From assembly GCA_963556145.1 (NCBI GenBank), contig OY744469.1, positions 2,604,001 to 2,668,000 on the forward strand: 64,000 nt of DNA, in the 5' to 3' direction. A model generated the notes under the pieces. That model worked only from the letters and a program-made list of their open reading frames with translations. It had not been told where the DNA came from and ran no database searches. A program made the translations under genes and the position numbers. Shown piece after piece: positions 57,866-64,000 of the stretch (its first letter is position 1; each line of letters starts with the position of its first letter). This stretch comes from Hygrocybe punicea (lineage: Eukaryota; Basidiomycota; Agaricomycetes; Agaricales; Hygrophoraceae).

Positions 57866-58080
57866 ATAGCTAAGGTGACAAGTTGGGGCGAATGTGTGCC
57901 TTTGTACTTGTTTGTACGCCAGCCATGTCGGAAAAATCGTAAAATTACACTGGTGTTCGATTGGTCATCCCAAATCAGCCATGTGACCTGAGAGGCTGAG
58001 GCGGGCCAGATCCAGCCATGCTGCCATACAAAAAAGGCAGCGTCTGTCCGATATCCAGGGTTTGCCACACGGCATCGACG
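57866..58080. promoter_or_regulatory. MPE1 upstream region
   Basis: The 215 bp between the MPE1 start and repeat copy 2. It must hold at least the core promoter of MPE1; no clear TATA box or CCAAT box in the right position was identified. Confidence 0.35.
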
Positions 58081-60208
58081 TGAAAGTTCTATGTAGATTT
58101 CACCTCAGGAGTTCCAACATTTAGTTGGGGTCTAAAGTGGTTTCTAAAGTGAGCGGAAAAATATAATTTTTAGATTTACATTTAGGCCTAGCCTAAATAT
58201 TGAATTTAAGTCACAAATAAATGTACATCTAAAGTATTTATTTAGTTTCATCTTTAGACTAGTTTTACAATTAAAATGATGACCTGTTCTAAATTGTGGA
58301 AGGAAAACAGAATTTCGCTACAAGTTTACTCAAATTTGCTAGTCTAAATTTAGGTATCATCCAAAGGCAGGCCAAAATTTAAACTTTCAGTGTGACTAAA
58401 ATAATGGATTTAATAGTTATCAAAAAAAAAAATTTCGGCGGTTATCACACCTGTGACTCCCGACTCTTCCCACGTCTTAGAGGTGGTGACACACCCTATT
58501 ACCCCTTCTAATTAGAGGTATATTTTCTGCCGCAGGGCCTCCTTCAATAAACCTGCAATAGCTAAGGGACTTGAAAATATTGGTAGTGTAGTTACTAATG
58601 TCCTATATACAGTAATAACCCATTCCGGAACGTCAGGAACAAGGGCGCTGATGGGCTCGGACTTTCCCGTCACCGTTGCTACGGGCCCGCCAATCACTAC
58701 CGAGTCACGCGCGCTCGTCGTCGTCGACAGCGAGCACGATTTATTCACAATCTCGCCGTCTTTTCAAGCAGTTTTTTTGACATATCATAGATATATTGTT
58801 GTACATACTGTATACAGACTAATATACATGAAAATATGCGAAATAAAAGAGAAATAAAAGAAATAAAAAATGATCATACCTGGGGTGCCGCCGCCGAACT
58901 GGTGGGTACCCACCTTCGCAGAGGCGTCGCCGTTGGTCTACCATCAATGGGGGATGGTGCTGGAGGGTGGGTAAGGGGAGGGATGGACGCTGGCGGCGGG
59001 GAAGGGCGCTTGGAGTGGGGGGTGGCAATGGGTGGCGAGGAAGGGGCTGGGAAGGCGAGGTGGATGGAGGAAATAGAGAGGGGATGGATGGGAGAGGGTT
59101 CCCAGCCCCGAACGAGAGGCGGGAAGGGGTAAGTACGTGGAGAAAAAGCAGGAGGGAGGTGGGTACTTACCTACACCCTCGGGGCCCCCCACGGCCCTCC
59201 CCATATTCCACCATGAATAAAGCAAATGGGGATGTCATCTCAGACATCCCCAGCACCTCCTTCGTCGTTGTTGCCATCCAGATCGGCCCCGTTGTCAAGT
59301 CGCGCGAAGATGGCGGCAATGGCGGTGGCAATGGCGATATCTCAACGACGATGACGCCGTTGGCCACGCCATCGCCGTGGGCGACCCTCTACATGTTCTT
59401 CATCACCTTCGTTGTTACGCGCCAGGTCCGCCGCCGCTGGTTTCGAAGATCAAGGCCGGTGGTTGAAAAACCCGGGCGCGCTTCTGCGCGGCTTTGAGGA
59501 CGTCCGGGGTGGCGTTCTCGGTGCGAACCGTCGCCGTCGTCCTGGTTGTCCTTGTTTCCATCGTTGTTGAGGGGGTGGGGAGTGGGAGTGTGGCGAAATG
59601 AGGGGGGTGATGATGGTGAAAGGCTGAAAGCCATGTGATCAGACACCTGCCTTTAACTACCACAGCTCGTCTACCAATTCGCCTCTCGCCTCACTCCCAC
59701 TCCCCACCCCCTCAACAATGATGGAAACAAGGACAACCAGGACGACGGCGACGGTTCGCACCGAGAATGCCACCCCGGACGTCCTCAAAGCCGCGCAGGA
59801 GCGCGCCCGAGGTTTTCAACCACCAGCCTTGATCTTCGAAACCAGCGGTGGCGGACCGGGCACGTAACAACGAAGGCGATGAAGAACATGTAGAGGGTCG
59901 CCCACGGCGATGGCGTGGTCAACGGCGTCATCGTCGATATATGTTTAGATATTTGTGTCCATGTAAATGCACCAATAAAATTAGAAAATACTTTTTTGAG
60001 TAGGAGAGAATATCATGACCACTCCTTGAAACACCAGTATTTTGATCATAAAATAATCAAATCTGAATGGTTTTCTTTGAAAATTGGTATCTGTAGTCTC
60101 TAAATACATCTAAATATTTCTATCTATTCAGAATTTTGTTCAATGGATGCACTTGCCCAGAAAATTTGATTTCAAGTCAAGTGTTTCAAGGAGCCATTGA
60201 TTACTGTA
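58081..60208 (+). repeat. Long direct repeat, copy 2
   Basis: See copy 1 (44684-47309). Shares the A/T-rich start (TTTAGGCCTAGCCTAAAT), the CCTGTGACTCCCGACTCTTC block, the 78-codon minus frame 58748-58512 (NKSCSLSTTTSARDSVV ... LKEALRQKIYL) and the G-rich 58940-59180. It lacks the 1.2-kb TIR element of copy 1 and instead carries the hairpin 59345-59938. Confidence 0.7.
59345..59938. repeat. Long hairpin (inverted repeat)
   Basis: Arms 59345-59590 and 59692-59938 are inverted copies with a loop of about 100 bp. Present only in repeat copy 2. The flank CGATAT occurs on both sides and may be a duplication or part of the arm. Open frames in the arms mirror each other. Confidence 0.8.
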
Positions 60209-60543
60209 CTTTGTGACTGATGTCATGTGATGAAAATTGTCATGCTTGGCAGTTTAATTGAGTCTAATCACACCGGTCACTTTTGAGATGTATGGAAAGG
60301 GGATAGGAAACGCGACCGCGCCCTGAAACAGCAACATGGTCCAAGAACGTAGTGATTCTTTTTGGTTTTTGTTTTACAATTAGAAGGCTAAGAAGAGGGA
60401 GTGGTGGGAGGGAAAAAAGGGGGTCCAGGATACTGTGATGCCCAAAAGGAGAAGGTGGATGGGACTTCATGTAAAGAAAAAGCAAAAAGAAAAAAGGGGG
60501 AGGAGAAGAAAGATTAGAGGGAAGTGTGAGGCGCGAGATGTGC
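60209..60543. other. No gene; short relic of the 31.5-kb MITE, then A/G-rich sequence
   Basis: 60214-60255 resembles 31492-31533 (GATGTCATGTGA ... AAAATTGTCA ... CTTGGCAG). 60390-60530 is A/G rich on the plus strand. Nothing else recognised. Confidence 0.45.
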
Positions 60544-61131
60544 TGTAGAGGCTCTGGATTGTGTGGATCCATATCCCCTTCATATCTGACACCATTCCCG
60601 TCCATTCCTATTCCTGTATCATCGATTCCGCCCGATTCCGGTCTTTTCTATCGATTCCACTCCAGATACCACCTCCAGAATTGTTCCTGCTGGTGATGCA
60701 ATGTCCCTAACGACCCGGAATCAGTACGTATATAATTGTATATCATGTATCTTTGTTTCCCGTCTCCTAGTACATAGCACTCCTCCTATCCTCCTCTCCA
60801 CTCGCCCCCTATCACTTACAGCCTTCGCTTGTAGCACATAGTTACCATAGCACAGGATCCCTCACAGTAGTATAAAAGTAGCACATTTATACTACAAAAA
60901 CATATAGAAATACAGATACCCAGACATGCATATAGAAACCTCTTATTGTCCTGTCTCATTTATACTTGCCTTCGTCCTTTCCCCCACACTCTCCCTCTGA
61001 TTCCAGAACACTTGGATTTGGGTTGGATTGACTAGACCTCTCTAAAGAAACTGATTCCTCTGATCACTTTCTAGCTGATCACCCTTTCCGTAGATTCCTC
61101 ATCCAGGTCTACAACAGAACTCGCCATCACA
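60544..61131 (+). repeat. LTR family C
   Basis: 588 bp from TGTAGAGGC to CCATCACA. Aligns with 32269-32715. TATA-like AGTATAAAAGTAGCAC at about 60871. TGGAGCCCGGATGG, a primer-binding-site candidate, starts at 61134. Left flank GTGC. Confidence 0.75.
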
Positions 61132-61133
61132 AC

Positions 61134-61147
61134 TGGAGCCCGGATGG
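61134..61147 (+). other. Primer-binding site candidate
   Basis: TGGAGCCCGGATGG, 2 nt after the LTR end. Its first 8 bases equal those after the gypsy LTR at 21727. Confidence 0.45.
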
Positions 61148-61295
61148 TTCTTGTTCCATAACCGCGTGGCACCCCCACAGGGACCCCAAAAAAGGAGCTC
61201 CTCGTAGACTGGGCTATAGGCCTATTTCCACACATACTAACCCCCCTTATCACCCAAAAACCTCTCCAAGTCACACATAAAACCAATACCACAAA

Positions 61296-63073
61296 ATGAA
61301 TATGAACTTGCGGCAATGGGCAACCTCCAACAAGGGTCCCAAAAGCAAACGCATCAGGCAGATCCAAGCCACAACCTCGACCCCACCCGAAACAAGAGCC
61401 TCACGACTCACCGCTAGTTGACAGGCAGAAACTGACCTAGAACAAGAGTTGGAACCGGAATCGGCACAGCAGGCACTATACTTCCTCATAGCTAAGTCCC
61501 TCCTACCCCCCAACCCAGATCTCGACATTCCTGCCCTCTCTGGTATACTAACACAGATACTCACCACGGACGACAACAACAATATGATCGTCTCCGTTGC
61601 CAACATTGTACGATCTGTAGCAATCCTACTCAACTCGCTAGACTTCAGCACCAAAATTAATACCCTGGCTGATGCAGTCGCTAACGAACTCAAACAGCAA
61701 ACCAACACAATCCAAGAGAACATAGACCATGCAATCAAGCCCATCATCGAAAGCATCTCTACCCGATTAGCGGAGCGCATAGAAACTATCTTCTCAAACA
61801 CCAATACCCAACTCCAGCAGACGGCGGCACACCTAGCCAAAACCTCCACCACCTTCAAAACCACAACCTCCTCGTACAAAGATGCAGTGCTCAACCAAAA
61901 CACAAGACCCTCCACCACTGACACCAGAGACCCCCGTATCACGGCAAAGAAACAGTTACGCACCCGCCAACTACTCCTCGACGTCACGGACTCCCCAGAA
62001 ACAAAGAAAGCACTAGACCTTAGTCTAACGAGAATCACTGAAAAAGCCAACTCGGCGCTCAAAGCCACCAACCCCCCACCAACCTCCAAATTCCTAGGAG
62101 TAATGAGACTACGCAACGGAGGCATACTACTAGAGGCTAACACGGTTATGACTACCCAATGGATCCGCGATGATGAAGCACGTCTGACCACCTTCCTAAA
62201 AGAGTTCGGTCACGGAGCAGCCATCAAACGCCGTACCTACCCCGCCGTCGCCTACTTTATCCCACTCTCCTTCGACCCAGACTCAGCCACCCACATCAGA
62301 GAAATCGAAGAGGTCAACGACCTCCCAGCAAATTCTATCGCGCGAGCCAACTGGATTAAACCCAAGGACTGCCGCTCGCCCAACCAAACCTGCGGCCATG
62401 CGATCTTCTCATTCAGCAACCCCGAGACCGCCAATCAGATCCTCGCCAAGGGTATATGCCACAAAAGGATAAACACCAGCAAATGCAAGAAGGAACCCAT
62501 ACATTGCTTATGCTGCCACCAATGGAATCATACCGCAGCCCACTGCCTGGCAGACAATGACATATGCGGAACATGTGGCGGCCAGCACAGAACCCCATCG
62601 TGCAACAACCCCAACCAGCCTTTCTGCACCCCCTGCAGATGACACGGGCACACCAGCTGGGACCGCAACTGCCCCACTTTCACCCAGAAGTGTAAAGACG
62701 TAGATACACGCAACCCCGAGAATCTACTCCCCTACTACCCCACAGCAGAACCCTGGACTCAGTCCCAATACCCAGGTAGAGACGCAACTCACACCCACAC
62801 CGACAGTCATCACCCCTCACACCACCAACCCGAGACGACAGAGAGACAACGATCCCCGTACCCACTCCCGCCACTCTCTCCCACATCTTGGCGTTACTCC
62901 CCACCTCGTTCAATATTTGACCAACCTATACCCCTACCTCCCCGCAATCAATCGTCAGCCAACAGACAATCAAGGCAAACTACCATATCGTTCGAAAAAC
63001 AAACCCCCCGCCACACCGTCCGCATCCCAACGCCCACTGGTTGGGGCGACGAGCCTCCGCCACCCATCACCTC
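61296..63073 (+). pseudogene. Gag/LINE ORF1-like protein with three zinc knuckles
   Basis: One frame from ATG 61296, with in-frame TGA near 61427 and at 62640-62642, cut off at 63073 by a hAT element. N-terminal helical region with NELKQQTNTIQENIDHAI and coiled-coil character; middle region EARLTTFLKEFGHGAAIKRR ... YPAVAYFIPLSF; three knuckles: CLCCHQWNHTAAHC, CGTCGGQHRTPSC and CTPC-x4-HTSWDRNC. The GHxSWDRxCPTF end and the following ENLLPYYPT are what I recall from ORF1 of Agaricomycete LINEs. The LTR and primer-binding site upstream argue for an LTR-element Gag instead. No RT or endonuclease is in the window, so this cannot be settled here. Ser/Pro-rich tail up to 63073. Confidence 0.65.
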
Positions 63074-64000
63074 TAAGGTTTAACATGGGTAACCCGGGGG
63101 TCTAAAAAGCCCAACCTGGACCCGGACCGGTCAAACCCGGTCTAAAACGGGTTCAGGTAACGGTGATGACAGGTTTAATGCCCGGGTTGGCCGGGTTCAT
63201 TCATTCGGGGGGGGGGGGTTCACAAAAACAAAAACAAAAAGTAATCTACTTGTCGGTGATCTCAACATTTTCGGCATCCTCTTCAGCCCTCTTGCGCTTC
63301 AGTTCCTTCCCGCCACTCTTGATGTCATCCATCACGTTCTCGACCGTGATCAATCCGTTGCGAAACCAAGATCCAAGACACATGTGGGCGCGAATGCTGG
63401 AACCACTGAGCTGATTTCGGGAGAAAGGGAGAATTTGTCTTCCCTGGGAGAAAACTCGTTCGACAGCTGTTGAGGTTGCTACAGTACATTGTTAGCACAG
63501 ATCACCTTGAAAAACCCTTCACCGACTCACCGGGAACACTCAGGAAGTCCAGGGCCATCCTGGATAAATTCGGATAGACGAAGTGATTGTTCCACCACCA
63601 CATGAGGGGGTTAGTGACATTTTCAACAGGAGATCGGAGATACTCATCCAGCTTGCTAGCACGAGATGCTGCAGGCACAGACGGATTGCTGAAGTCGAAG
63701 AAGGCCAAATCATTGGATGTGGGAGCCGTGCCTTGATTGGTACCAGTCTCATTCTTGTACCTAAGATCGTATTCATTGCGCACAAGTTCCTCTGCTTGTT
63801 CAATCCAGTCGGCCTCCCATGCGTGTTGACGGAAATATTCTAACTTCATGCCAGGGTGGAGCACCATTGCAATCCGATAAACCGCAGAAGAATCTGTAAG
63901 CGAGTAGTATCAATTCATCTTCTTTCATGCGAGCTTCAAAGCAGCGACAATGCCGGGGTGGTACCCAGTCTTCGTTTGGGGATCCAGGCCTTCTGTGAGC
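63074..64000 (-). mobile_element. hAT transposon, right part outside the window
   Basis: Candidate terminus TAAGGTTTAACATGGGTAAC at 63074, preceded by ATCACCTC, the probable 8-bp target sequence. The subterminal region has ACCCGG/GGTCTAAA words and a G-run at 63208-63218. The element interrupts the zinc-knuckle frame 61296-63073 and encodes a transposase on the minus strand. The other end is not in the window. Confidence 0.72.
63246..64000 (-). CDS. hAT transposase, C-terminal part (5' end outside the window)
   Basis: Minus strand, stop TAG at 63246-63248. Exons seen: about 63893-63533 (DSSAVYRIAMVLHPGMKLEYF ... LDEYLRSPVENVTNPLMWWWNNHFVYPNLSRMALDFLSVPG, given here in pieces) and 63481-63246 (ATSTAVERVFSQGRQILPF ... 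NGLITVENVM). The block LxxYLxSPVE, NPLxWWW, YPxLSxMALDxLSxP, ATSxxVERxFSxG is the hAT C-terminal dimerisation domain (Dimer_Tnp_hAT). Introns GTGAGTCGGTG ... TACTGTAG and one ending CTTACAG before 63893 fit. No stop inside the exons, so the gene may be intact. The catalytic first Asp and the BED finger would lie to the right of the window. Confidence 0.88.

Noticed and set aside
32269..61131. The two family-C LTRs as the pair bounding one giant element
   Set aside because: They are 28 kb apart with host genes between them, their flanks differ (CCGG and GTGC), and the downstream ORFs belong to different element types.

Overview
The window is a piece of a repeat-rich basidiomycete (Agaricomycete-type) nuclear genome. 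Evidence: host genes with many short (about 50-60 nt) GT-AG introns, fungal gene content (PMT-type mannosyltransferase, Mvp1, Vps5, Mpe1, LSM4), and transposon families typical of mushroom-forming fungi (Crypton, tyrosine-recombinase retroelement, Ty3/gypsy, hAT, Tc1/mariner MITEs, and an 8-bp-TSD DNA transposon with an Ulp1-like protease). There is no bacterial-style operon, rRNA, tRNA or CRISPR array.

Layout. 1-9.3 kb: a dead Crypton tyrosine recombinase on the minus strand (about 8711 to 1284). It is split by a 68-bp hAT-like micro-element, a 640-bp palindromic Tc1/mariner MITE and a 3.4-kb non-autonomous LTR element, which itself carries an LTR inside an LTR around a 200-N gap. 9.3-13.4 kb: a foldback repeat, a 2-kb CACTA-like element and a second palindromic MITE. 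13.5-14.3 kb: host gene LSM4 (minus strand; ATG-only first coding exon; one GC-AG intron). 14.5-20.9 kb: a 6.4-kb DNA transposon with 8-bp target duplication carrying a protease gene and a transposase gene. 20.9-31.5 kb: a Ty3/gypsy element with a 4-bp TSD, mismatched LTRs, a hAT MITE in pol and an antisense zinc-cluster gene. 32.3-43.1 kb: a DIRS/Ngaro-like retroelement (Gag, RT-RNase H, tyrosine recombinase) with three primary and three nested insertions. 44.5-47.3 kb: a possible host exon fragment and one copy of a long direct repeat. 47.4-57.9 kb: a compact host block PMT4, MVP1, VPS5 (plus strand) and MPE1 (minus strand). 58.1-60.2 kb: the second copy of the direct repeat. 60.5-64 kb: an LTR, a zinc-knuckle Gag/ORF1-like pseudogene and the 3' part of a hAT transposase running off the window.

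Most insertions could be dated relative to one another, because removing them in silico at their target duplications rejoins the interrupted reading frame. The host genes concern ER O-mannosylation (PMT4), endosome-to-Golgi retrieval (MVP1 and VPS5, adjacent), mRNA 3'-end processing (MPE1) and U6 snRNA/mRNA decay (LSM4). The strongest unexplained signals are: (i) a 52-bp palindromic module centred on TCAATTGA in three unrelated element families, (ii) 4-bp NCGN target sites for the TGTAGAG-type LTR lineage, (iii) an antisense Gal4-like zinc cluster inside a gypsy element, and (iv) the 6.4-kb protease-carrying transposon. All family names come from reading the sequence; no database search was run.
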